DNA of 41,533 bases from Chromera velia (lineage: Eukaryota > Sar > Chromeraceae): positions 1-41,533 of the forward strand of contig JAHBMJ010000213.1 in assembly GCA_018398765.1 (NCBI GenBank), in the 5' to 3' direction. Shown one piece after another: positions 20,701 through 37,249 of this stretch. Both the position numbers and the translations under genes were made by a program. The notes under the pieces were generated by a model. It worked only from the letters and a program-made list of their open reading frames with translations. It was not told the DNA's origin and ran no database searches. Every line of letters starts with the position of its first letter. The stretch's first letter is position 1.

Positions 20701-23349
20701 GAAGGAGCTCTGCGTCGGGGGCTCTTCGACCAGGTCGCCTGGAGACGGAGGCGGACAGGGAGGAGATGGGGAAACTCCATATGACCCCCCTCCCCGTGTC
20801 TGCTGGTGCAGAGGAGAACCGAACGAAAGCTGCGCGGACGGTAGGCAGCCCGCGCTTTTGCTTCTCGGAAGGGGCTGGAGGACTGCTGTGGTCTGGGCGG
20901 GCGCATTAGAAGGCACACCGCAATGGGTCTGGGTGTTTATATCTGCGAGGTCGCCTGCCCTTTTTCCAGACAGGGACAGGGAGAGTGATCGTTGCTGCAC
21001 ATGGACGGAGGACGTGTGACGATTCTGTGAATTCCCGTTCCCTCCCGGCAGAGAGGGTAAGGGGGAGAGAAGAATTCGACCTGGCAGAGATGGGACAGGT
21101 GAGCCACTGGGGACGTTGCACGATTGGGTCGAGGGCATGAGGACAGCATGTGAGGAGGCAGCAGGGGAGTGGGCGGACGCCAAGGGAATAGGTGCGTGGT
21201 GCACTGTGGACGAGGCGGCATTATTTGGGCTGCTGCTACACACACCCACACCTCTATCCGTCTCTGGAGAAATCTCCATTCCTTTTCCCGACCCAAAATG
21301 TGGTGCGTCTACGTTGGACGATTCAGGAGAACTTCTCGGCTGTAAAGGCTGCAGAATGATGCCTTTCGGGCCCTCCCCCCCTCCCCCAATCTGTACACCT
21401 TCAGAACCCCAAATCATGCCTTCATTGGCATTCCCGAACTCCGGCTGTGGTCGGATAGACGCGGCTGCTGCCTGGGACGAACTCAAATGTTCCTCTTCTT
21501 CAGGTTGGGGTTGCGATCCTGCCCTCATCCTTGTTCCCGGAAGCAAAGGGGGAGAGGGAATCTGCTTGGGAGGTGGGTCATCGAATGCCTCTATCCTTTC
21601 TGAAAAATCCCCTCCTCCCAAACTTTGAGAAAACCCCAAATGCCGCGACTCAGCCTCTGTTGCCGTCTCCTCGGCACGCCCACCCCTTGACCGACTACTC
21701 ACCTGACTCTGCCCGTGCCCCGGCGTCTCACTCTCCCCGCCTTCCCTTCCCCCCCGTCCCCCCCCCGTTGCTGCACGCGAATGACGACTGCACAAGGTTC
21801 CCCCCCCCTCGTTTGATCGTGAGGAGACGGGAGGGGGGGGACCCTCGTCTTCCGAGATCCCCCCGCCGTAGTCACTCGAGTCGCTGTCTGAGCCCCTGGT
21901 GCGGTAGCACGCAGACCCTTTGGGGGGCGGTGTGCGCCGTCTCCTACTCTTCCTGGAAGATCGGGGACGACGATTGCAGCAGGAGACGGCATTGTCGGAA
22001 TCCGATGAGGAGTCCCGTGGTGACAAGGTGATACGGATCTGCTTGCTTGAAACGTTCGGCGAGCAAGAAGCGGCACAGGCCTCTGAACAACAGGGAGGGG
22101 GGGTGCCCATCTTGTGGTGAATGCAGGGACGACACACGCGGGTGGCCAGCTCGGTGTCGATACAGACACCGGCAGGGGGGTCTCCGCAAAGGGGACAGGC
22201 GTGATTCATGTTGCATGTGGCTGCACAGTGGGGGCACGTTCCACATGTTTTGGCCCCAACCGGATCCTTTGGGGGAGGACAGGGGGAGCAGGGGGATGAA
22301 CAGGGAGGGGGGCAGGGGGAACAGGGGCGAGAGGGAGACGGGCAGGCGGATGGACAGGATTTCGGGAGGGGTGGAGAGCAGGGGGGTGGGGGGCAGGGAG
22401 GACAGGGGTCGCACTTTGGGGGTGCGCATCCGTATGTTGCCATTGGTTGTGCGCAGTGTCCTGTGGAGGTGAGGTGTCTGTTCCTCACCCTCTGTGCAGG
22501 GAAACAAGTGCTCCTGGGTATTCTGGGGACCTCCCCTAGGCAGGGCCACGCGGCCTGGTATCCGAAGGGCATGGGTGTGTTGGGGTCCAGAAAGGCCGGG
22601 AATAGGGGACGCAGGTTCATTGGGGCAGTCCGCGATCCCTGCAGGAAGAGAGGAGGGGCGTGGGATTCTGAAAATCAACACAATCTGATGGTATGATTCA
22701 CAAAAAGCAAACGATGCCATTCAAGATAGAGAGCTGCTTTGGAAAATTCGAATCGAGAGAATCAGCGAAAACTCCTCTATAATCCGGGCACCAAATAAAC
22801 AGAATCACTCCAAGTTCTCCAACGTAATCAAAACGGCCATCCCCAACTCTGACTGGCGCTGACCTTTCCGCATTGATTTCGACTGGCAGCCCCACACTGC
22901 GCTCCCCCCACCACTCTTCTCAAAGATGTCGCCCCCTTCCGAACAGGAGTCACCTCACAAGGACCCGCTCCACACGCTGCAGAACCCGGGCGTCCCAGCC
23001 GAGTCCGAGTTGCCTCTTCCCTGTGTTTCCTTCTCTCCATGCAGGAGAGGACCCACGCTTCATCAAAAGGCTCCTCCCCGGCGACCGTTTCCGGAGGCCC
23101 CCCCGCAGCCTCCATGGAGGACCTCAACAACGCCACAGCCCCCGGTTTAGACACAGTCCCACTGTACAGAGAATTGAACAGACTCCGCGCCTCCCCTGAA
23201 TTCCTCGGGGCTCTGTCGATGGCCCTAGAGGGGGAGGGCAGCTGCGTGCCTGAGGCAGAAGAGAACCAGACGGCTGGGCCCTGGCCCGCCTCTGGCTGGG
23301 TCTCCCCTGCTTCCATCTTTGCGGTCTCAGGGGAGGACTTGAGCTCGAC
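17704..23349 (-). CDS. Large Pro/Ser/Gly-rich protein with Cys-rich N-terminal part
   Basis: A 4935-base exon (22638-17704, 1645 codons) is open on the minus strand and preceded by a strong acceptor (CCTCCTCTCTTCCTGCAG). A likely upstream exon 23349-22954 (132 codons, phase 0) has a strong pyrimidine tract and GTGTGCAG acceptor and a GTGACT donor, joining in phase; any earlier exon was not found. The N-terminal part of the long exon is Cys-Pro-rich (CDPCPPCPPPPCSPP), followed by CGTCPHC and CPLCGDPPAGVC...CRPCIHH, a possible zinc-binding pair of knuckles. The remainder is low-complexity Pro/Ser/Gly/His with polar basic patches (RKSRRRRTPP) and two short predicted helices (SELISLLQRLTAAVEG; FLACRVADLEAVAAGALRRL). 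No known family recognised. High GC and codon-order composition inflate open frames on both strands, so the sense strand rests on splice sites and length. Likely a disordered scaffold, cytoskeletal or regulatory protein; function unknown. Confidence 0.5.
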
Positions 23350-23693
23350 CTGCACACAAGAGAAAACACAGGGAAACGATCACACACACACTCAACCATT
23401 CGTACCCTTTGAGGAACTCATCACACATCTTGCAGAAAATGAATACATTTTTTGAGTCTGAGTATATACGCACAAGGCTGCAGGATGAAGCTGTTTCTTG
23501 ACCTTCGTTGTAGATTGTGATCGGAGGAGAGAGTAGTGACCTTCAGGCGCTGCTTTAATTTCCATTCGATTCTCCTGATTGTACGATGTGAGGGAGTGCA
23601 ACGGTAAAGCCAGTTTAAAGATGAAGTGAGTGATTGCGTGTGCCACCTGTCCATCCGTCTACCCTACGGAACAGAGAGGTCTTTGCTTCTTTG

Positions 23694-23729
<36 letters not shown>

Positions 23730-24720
23730 AGAGGGTCTGCATGTGGCCATGTCGGCCGCTGCTCCTCTGTTGTGTCTGTCTATCACAGTACCAGCATATC
23801 TGTATACATGCTGTCTGGGTGTACGTACTGGCTCCCCTCCTTTTCTGTCTTCATCTTCCTACCTCTCTTCGGATAGCGCACCCTTCCTATCACCTCGAAT
23901 CCATCTGTTGGAAGCTCATTCATTTGCTTGGAAAGTCAGAGGGGCTTTCTCATTGCGTGTTTGCCTGTCTGTGCATCGGCGTCGTGCCCGTGGAGCTCCA
24001 AATGCATGCAATATATAGATACGCCTGTTCGGATATGCATGCAGATGGAGGTAAAGCCAAAAAGTCAGTTCTGAGGGGTTATGCATGCTTCTTGGAAGGC
24101 GTATCTGCAGCGTGTACTTGAAACTTCAGATCACTTGAGCAAAAACGGCGCGAACTGACAGCTCCTCGGCTGAAATCTTGGCGTTCTGATTTTGGGGAAG
24201 TGCTTCTCGCCGTTCCTTGTCTTGCTGCGCCTGCGTTTGCCGACTGGTTCTGTTGAGTGAGAAGCTGATCTCTTTGATAGAATACAGAAAGGGGCACAGG
24301 ACCGAGATCCGGGTGTATGTTGGATCTCTCAAATGTCACAACATCGGCAGCAGACGACATCCAACACTTTCAGAAGGAAAGAAAAGATGTCTGCATGGGT
24401 GTTGCTGCATCCTCATCTGCTCGACGCCGTTCTTTCTTTCAGCGACCTTTTGTCAAAAGCAGTGTCTGTCTACTTTGTTGCAAGCTTGCGTGAATCATCC
24501 GTGATGGCTCGTATACATATTCAGCTGGTCGACCGTGAACGTTTCAAAACAGACACATCGAATCATCGATCGCTCAGAATCATGCATGCATAATACATGC
24601 AGATCGACACGCATGCATGAAAGGCGAAGCGGAGCTTGAGCTATTTCGATCGAAACGCGGAGTCGCGGGGCCGCGGGGCCGCGGGCGCGTTTCGCGCGCC
24701 ATGCACAAATGACCCCGCGT
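23350..24720. other. Intergenic, no convincing gene
   Basis: Contains only short open frames without matching splice signals. 23646-23392 on the minus strand could hold a first exon of the large Pro-rich gene, but the phases I tried do not join. 24655-24700 is a short GC-rich stretch of GCGGGG/CCGCGG motifs next to TGCATG repeats. Confidence 0.4.
23692..23729. repeat. (TGCC)n microsatellite
   Basis: About nine tandem TGCC units, upstream of the large Pro-rich gene and outside any recognised exon. Confidence 0.9.
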
Positions 24721-24839
24721 GCATGCTTGTATACATGTGTGCATGTGTGTGCACGTATACATATGTGTGCGTGTGTGGTATGCGAGTGTGTGTATGTATA
24801 TACATGTGCGTGTGTATGTGTGTGTATGCGTATGCGTGC

Positions 24840-24876
<37 letters not shown>

Positions 24877-24958
24877 TCCGTGTGTATGTTTCTGTTTGTG
24901 TATCTCTGTTTGTGTGTCTCTCTATGTGAATATATGTATGTGTATATATCTGTGTGTG

Positions 24959-25024
<66 letters not shown>
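24721..25024. repeat. Compound TG/TA microsatellite
   Basis: Interrupted TGTG, TATG and TATA tracts about 300 bases long. They create open frames of Cys-Val-Tyr on one strand and His-Thr-Tyr on the other, which are not genes. Confidence 0.9.
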
Positions 25025-25027
<3 letters not shown>

Positions 25028-25230
25028 CGAGTGGTGAGGATCATACTGAACCACGAGACCCCTTATAGCTTAGATAGAAATCGTACTTACCGTTGAACAC
25101 ACACAGAGTTAAGTTAGCAGGGTGAGCTGGTAATCCAGGATATAAGGTAAACGGCATAGAATACACAGGTAGAATAGATGAGTTGAGATTGGTTAATAAT
25201 ACCTCTTCACTTACAACTCTACATAGTATA

Positions 25231-26025
25231 CTGCTAACTTAACTCTATGTGTGTGGTAGGAGGCGGTGAGATAAACAAATCTATAACTGATCATTCAATC
25301 TCAACTCATCCAATTTATACCCGTGAGCCCCAAACCTTCCATCTAACCTCACCACCCCTCACGCATTCCTGTTAATACAACTCTATTAATAATCCATACT
25401 GAACAGTAAACAATATCCTCGATCATCAGTTACATATACAGTGTGGGCATAGAGGCTTGAATTGGCCCAACACAGCTATTAGGTCTGTCGGTTGTATAGT
25501 AGGTTTGGTGAATTATGGATCAAATGAAAAGTTAATTAATGAAATATTATTATGAGTTCTATGAAAGGTCTCTCGCTAAGGCAGTATGGATATTATGTGT
25601 GTTGGTATGATGGTAGAGTTGGTAATTCATTATCTTAATTATTGATCCATTTAAATTCCCAACCTACGCTGTCGTCCCTACGACCAATCCCATCTACACA
25701 TACTATTCCACTAAGTATTTCTGTATTATAGGATCTATCGTTACTTCCAATAGTATATGCGGGGTAGGATGGTAGGAATGGTACTAGGAGATGAAAGATT
25801 TCCAGGAAAAATAGGTAAGTGTGATGGGAGATTTGTGGTAAAGATACTTTGGGAGTGATGAATGGGAATGAACGATAGATATTGAACTATATGTGGTAAA
25901 TAATAATGATGAATACCTATAAATATCAATAATATTAATGAAGTATCGTTGTCTCCCTCAGTTATCTATGCCCACAACTATTCATAATCCCGATTTACCC
26001 CCCACACACAGAGTTAAGTTAGCAG
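25231..26025. mobile_element. Candidate non-autonomous inverted-repeat element
   Basis: The segment begins CTGCTAACTTAACTCTATG (25231) and ends with GAGTTAAGTTAGCAG (26025), inverted copies of a motif of about 23 bases that continues inward as TGTGTG/CACACA. A third copy of the right end stands alone at 25097-25120. The interior is AT-rich, has no coding frame for a transposase, and is unlike the TG repeats on either side. A second inverted pair (25177-25191 with 25296-25310) overlaps the left end. No clear target-site duplication was found, so it may instead be a structured satellite or a transferred fragment. Confidence 0.4.
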
Positions 26026-26101
26026 GTTAACCGGGATTATAAGTGAACAGTGTGTGTGGGAGTTTGTGGAAATGATCAAGAATACTGAATAATCTTAATT
26101 A

Positions 26102-26121
26102 GTGTGTGTGTGTGTGTGTAT

Positions 26122-26164
<43 letters not shown>

Positions 26165-26182
26165 TGTATGTGTGTGTGTACA

Positions 26183-26213
<31 letters not shown>

Positions 26214-26256
26214 GTGTGTATATCTATGTGTCTGTGTGTCTGTGTGTCTGTATGTC

Positions 26257-26287
<31 letters not shown>

Positions 26288-26474
26288 ATGTATGTATGTG
26301 TGTATGTGTATGTGTGTATGTGTGTGTGTGTGTATGTATGTGTGTATATGTGTGTATATGTGTATGTGTATGTGTGTGTGTGTGTGTGTGTGTCTACGTG
26401 TGTTTGCGTGTGTATGTGTATACTAGTGTGTATATGTGTGTATGTATGTGTGTGTATGTGTGTTCGTGTGTGTG
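26102..26474. repeat. Long TG/TATG microsatellite
   Basis: About 370 bases of TG with TATG interruptions, starting about 75 bases after the candidate inverted-repeat element. Overlapping Cys-Val-rich frames in it are spurious. Confidence 0.95.
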
Positions 26475-28112
26475 GAAGGGGGGGGGGCGCTAGGTGTGGG
26501 CGTATGTATGAGTGTGTGAGCTAGTGTATGAGTGTATGTGTATGTCAGTATAAGTGTACTAAGCGTTCACTTGTATGCACATATTAGAGTATGTGTGGGT
26601 ACCAGTGTGTGTGGGAGTATATCTGGACGTACTCACCGCCCCACGCTGCCTGTAGTCCCCCCCTAGTCTGCCTTCACCCAAACTTGAGTACGTGGGACTG
26701 AATGACTGTTACCCTTACATAGTGTGACCCATTCTGGACTACACACTGGCTTTGATCATCAACAGACACCGCACCGTGTATGTATATATCCATTAACATA
26801 CGAACATCATCGCACGCACACCTCACTACACCTGCGTGGCAGCGGGGGTGGGAAAAGAGCGTCCGGAGGAAGTTTTTTAGCCACCGGCTCTTAGGGGTCG
26901 GGGTTGATCAAAGCTGTTTAACCATTCTCAGTTAGTCTCCTCTATGCAGGGCGGCGCCTGACAATCGAGATGCAGATTATCAATGCCGCTGGAGTATTTT
27001 GATGGCGTTTAGGCCTGTTTTTCCCATAGACGCAAGTCTCCATGCTTGTGCGGGTTTTTTGTCCAGGACCTCACTAGATAACGCCATAAAATAGACTAAC
27101 ACAAACCATGCATACTAGTGGGAGGGCTAGCCATGTTTGGTGTACTCGCGGTGCACAGGCGCACCCCAACCAAACTAAAACTATGCATAGCCGCGCGCGG
27201 ATCGAAATTTGCACGCATGCATGCATGGTTTGGATTATTTAACGAGATACACTCGACTAGTTGGGTGAGTGCCTCGGAGGGCCCTTTAGGGGGTCCGCAA
27301 ATTTGATTGATGCACACCATGAGGGGCTTGGGTATGTGGCCCCGGAAAGCGAAGTGGGGGGCACTTATAAAACAGAAATACCCCAGCCCACGCGTGTACG
27401 CAGTGTCTTTCGCCAAAAACCTGGCTCCGAAAGGCTGAATTTGGGTCATGCGTATGTCAGATGGGCCACTTACCCCCCGGCTTTTTTCCCGGGGGAGGGG
27501 GGAGTTCCGTGCGCATGTTTTTTTCCCGTGGGGGGGGAGGTTGGCGCGAGGCTAACTAATCGTGCAGTTCTCATTTTTCTTACTTTCTGGGGCCGTTCGC
27601 AAGCTTGCTTGCGTCAGATCTTGTGCAGGTGCACTGGTGTAGGCATGCATGGGGCGGGGGCCACGGCAACGCGCACAAAGTATGCTTTTCGGGACCACGC
27701 GAGCATACACTTACAACTCCGTGCGAGTTACTTGAGGGGCATGTATGCATGTGCGAAGCAATTAAGGTATGCGGGATCGCGGCTCCGTGCGAGTTGCTTG
27801 AGGGGCACATTTTGGAATTTGGGCGACACTGTGATGGACACACGACCCCCCCCCAAAAATGAAAAAATGCGTTATGCGAGTGCGTGCGATCTCAGGGCCT
27901 CTCGGCTGATCTCAGCAGAGCTGAGCTGCCCCCCGAGGCGATTGGGATCATAGCCATGCACTCACAACATTGAACGTGGCATTCTTGCTACAGAAGAGAG
28001 CTTAGGCCAACAGGCGCACATGCAGTCTGTGCCTCTTTGTACTTGCTGATCTTTCTCACACAGATTCGATCGAGTCATAGGAACGGAAGTTCGGCGAGCC
28101 GTACGTGTCGTA
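26475..28112. other. Intergenic with short direct repeats; no gene seen
   Basis: Mixed composition with G-runs and many TGCATG motifs. A 25-base direct repeat (one mismatch) occurs at 27717-27741 and 27783-27807, 66 bases apart. The last 100 bases before 28113 should hold the 5' leader of the calpain gene; no promoter element could be assigned. Confidence 0.5.
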
Positions 28113-34348
<6,236 letters not shown>

Positions 34349-35459
34349 CAATGTCATCTGTCAGTGAACGAACGTTCCGGCCGGTCTTTTCCTGACTGAG
34401 TTCTTCAGAGATTCCGTCAGTCTGCCTAAGTGCCTACCTTTATTATTTGAGTGTTTTTTTTTTAGCCAATTTGATTAAGAATTTAAACGCAATAATTGCT
34501 ACTTCAACTTACGTTTGTGCAAAGTATTAGTAAAATTTTATTCTAATACTTATCTAAAGTGAGCGACAGTTAATTGCAAACATTTGTCAAAAAAAAATAT
34601 AGTTGATTAAAGATTCAAGTTAAATTTCAAACTGCTTCATGTCATGTTTATTTAGATTTATAATATCAAGGATGAGATGATAACAGCATAGACAATGATA
34701 TTTATGTTTCTGTGGCTGAATACAAAAAAAAGAAGCTTGAAGAGAAAAACAAGATATATGAAAAGTGATTTGCTAAGACTAAGTAAGGCGTACAAAGATT
34801 TTCTTGTATTAGTGTTCACAGTGAACGCTGTTATGGGGATGTGTCTAGGGATGAGAGAAGAATAGTGTCACTATTAGCGTAGGGATTGTAGGGGGTTAAT
34901 TTGTAAAAAATAACGATGTAGAACGATGTCAATATGTTATAACAACTAAAATAACAGAAGCCGTGAAAATAAATTTGTAGATGGTAGTGTTTAAAGTAAC
35001 GTGACTCTGTTACGTGAGCATGAATTAAAAGAATGGAAGGAACAAGGGGAATAGAAAAGAAAGCGCCTATGTCGTTATATATAGCTACAGCAGGGGGTAG
35101 TGGGGTATGTGGCCGCAATCTAGGCTTCTAACGAAGAGGGCGAGTGGGCATGAAAAATTAGTCAATTGACAAGACTAGTTAAGTTAGAACCAACACAAAC
35201 GACGCGCATACAATTCAAAAATAAAAACCATTATTGCAAAATGGCCAACGATCGGAGAAGGCCTGTCCTTCCCAGACTGACTGACCTTCCTTCCAAAAAA
35301 AAATAATAAATTTCGCATCGCGCGCGGGCACATGCACACGCATGCACTATACCGATACGCGCTTGAAGGCATGCGCATAAAGCTGTCAGTGAACATATAT
35401 TTTTTTTTTTACATAGAGAACGGTATTTGCGCTGTCACGTACAATTAAACCTCTTGATG

Positions 35460-35498
<39 letters not shown>

Positions 35499-35767
35499 CA
35501 CAGCTGTCTGTGCAGGTACAAGCATCAGTTGCTGTTTCCAAGGAAGACAATTATAGTGACCCTGTCTATGCTTGAAAAGAAAGCGTGCTCAAAGAGACTG
35601 GGGGGAATTCCATGCAGTCTCTATACAACATACCTATTAATCTCTATAAAATCGAATCGTCAACTGAGGTCATGCAAAGACACCCGATGAGCACCTCGCA
35701 CTAACGGCATCGCTAGCTGTGCACATAGACAGCACGTTGATCGAACAGCCACCACAAAGAGAGCAAA
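34349..35767. other. Intergenic, AT-rich, no gene seen
   Basis: Stretch between the calpain stop and the next gene. 34440-35440 is AT-rich with stops in all frames. A (CT)n tract lies at 35463-35494. No polyadenylation motif could be assigned with confidence. Confidence 0.6.
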
Positions 35768-37212
35768 ATGAGAATGGGATGCAAAGCGGGCAGTGCACAT
35801 GCTGTGCTTCTGACCATTGTCCTTGTCTGTCAAGTTCCAGTGACGAGGGCAGCGGCATTGATCGGGCGGGGTCGAAAGCGCCTTCCAACAGTGAGTGGGT
35901 CCCCTCATCTCTCTTTTCTGAAGCGCAACTCCACCACATCTTCCTCGTTGAGGTCCTCAGACGGGGCCCTAGACGTACAGTCACAGTCGACAACTGACCA
36001 GGTGATCAACGCGTACAGCCCTGTGTGGATGTCCTGGTTCAGGGGGAAGGACTGGTCAGTCGAGTGGGCTGCACGGATGAATCATTCTTCGATCAAGTGG
36101 GCAACGACTGAACCATGGTCCCCATTGCAAGCTCACCTGTACACTGCGTGCCATCTTCACGCAGTGGACTACAGTTCTGAATTGAGTGAGTGTCTTTACA
36201 TGTCGGGGTGGTGTGGGGGAGATTATTTTTGTAATGACTGCGTGTGGTATTCTTTGAGACTGTCTGGGAATGGAGGACGGGGGAGGGGGGGGGNNNNNNN
36301 NNNNNNNNNNNNNNNNNNNNNNNNNNNNNNNNNNNNNNNNNNNNNNNNNNNNNNNNNNNNNNNNNNNNNNNNNNNNNNNNNNNNNNNNNNNNNNNNNNNN
36401 NNNNNNNNNNNNNNNNNNNNNNNNNNNNNNNNNNNNNNNNNNNNNNNNNNNNNNNNNNNNNNNNNNNNNNNNNNNNNNNNNNNNNNNNNNNNNNNNNNNN
36501 NNNNNNNNNNNNNNNNNNNNNNNNNNNNNNNNNGGGGGGGGGGGGGGGGACTTGGGGCTGAGAGAGAGCGAGAGCGATCTCCTATGTGACTGATTTGCGG
36601 TGCTTGTGCCATCGGAGTCACAGCAAGGAATTATATTTATATGTGTGCCCCCCCATACGTCTCCACACCTATTTTCTTTCTGTCTGCAGGTACATTTTCA
36701 CAACAGACAGCATTTATTTTCCTTCTGCCTGCAGGTACATGTTCACAACAGACAGCATTTTTTCCCCTTCTGCCTGCAGGTACATGTTCACAACAGACAG
36801 CATTTATTTTCCTTCTGCCTGCAGGTACATGTTCACAACAGACAGCACGGCGTCTTCGGCCGAGATGGAGAAGTTGAAAGACCTGAGGGAGGACTACCTG
36901 TGTGAGGTCGTTTTCTGGGAGGGGAAGGCAAGGAAAGAGGAAGAGGGCCCGGACGGGAAGCAGCTGTCCTGTCTGTTTCAGATGGTCGACAGCAAGCTGA
37001 AAGCCGATGCGGTACAGCTTGATAAGACTGTGAGACACTTGGGGGGGGATCCCAGTAGATTCCGATGCACTGCCAAAGCCCTCGGAAGCACCACACTGCT
37101 GTCGGACTTGGATTTTAGAGTCGAGTACGTTGAATTTACTTTCCTTCTTTCCCTCCTTCCTTCCTTCCTTTCTCATTTTTTTTGTCTGCTTGTCTGCTTG
37201 TCTGTTTGTCTT

Positions 37213-37249
<37 letters not shown>

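Noticed and set aside
20429-21019. Plus-strand frames within 17704-22638
   Set aside because: Several shorter, mutually overlapping frames antisense to the 1645-codon exon; explained by high GC and low complexity.
24629-25096. Long Cys/Val/Tyr and His/Thr open frames
   Set aside because: They are translations of TG/TA microsatellites on both strands, with no splice or start context.
26102-26524. Three overlapping Cys-Val-rich frames
   Set aside because: Same reason: a TG repeat is open in all three frames.
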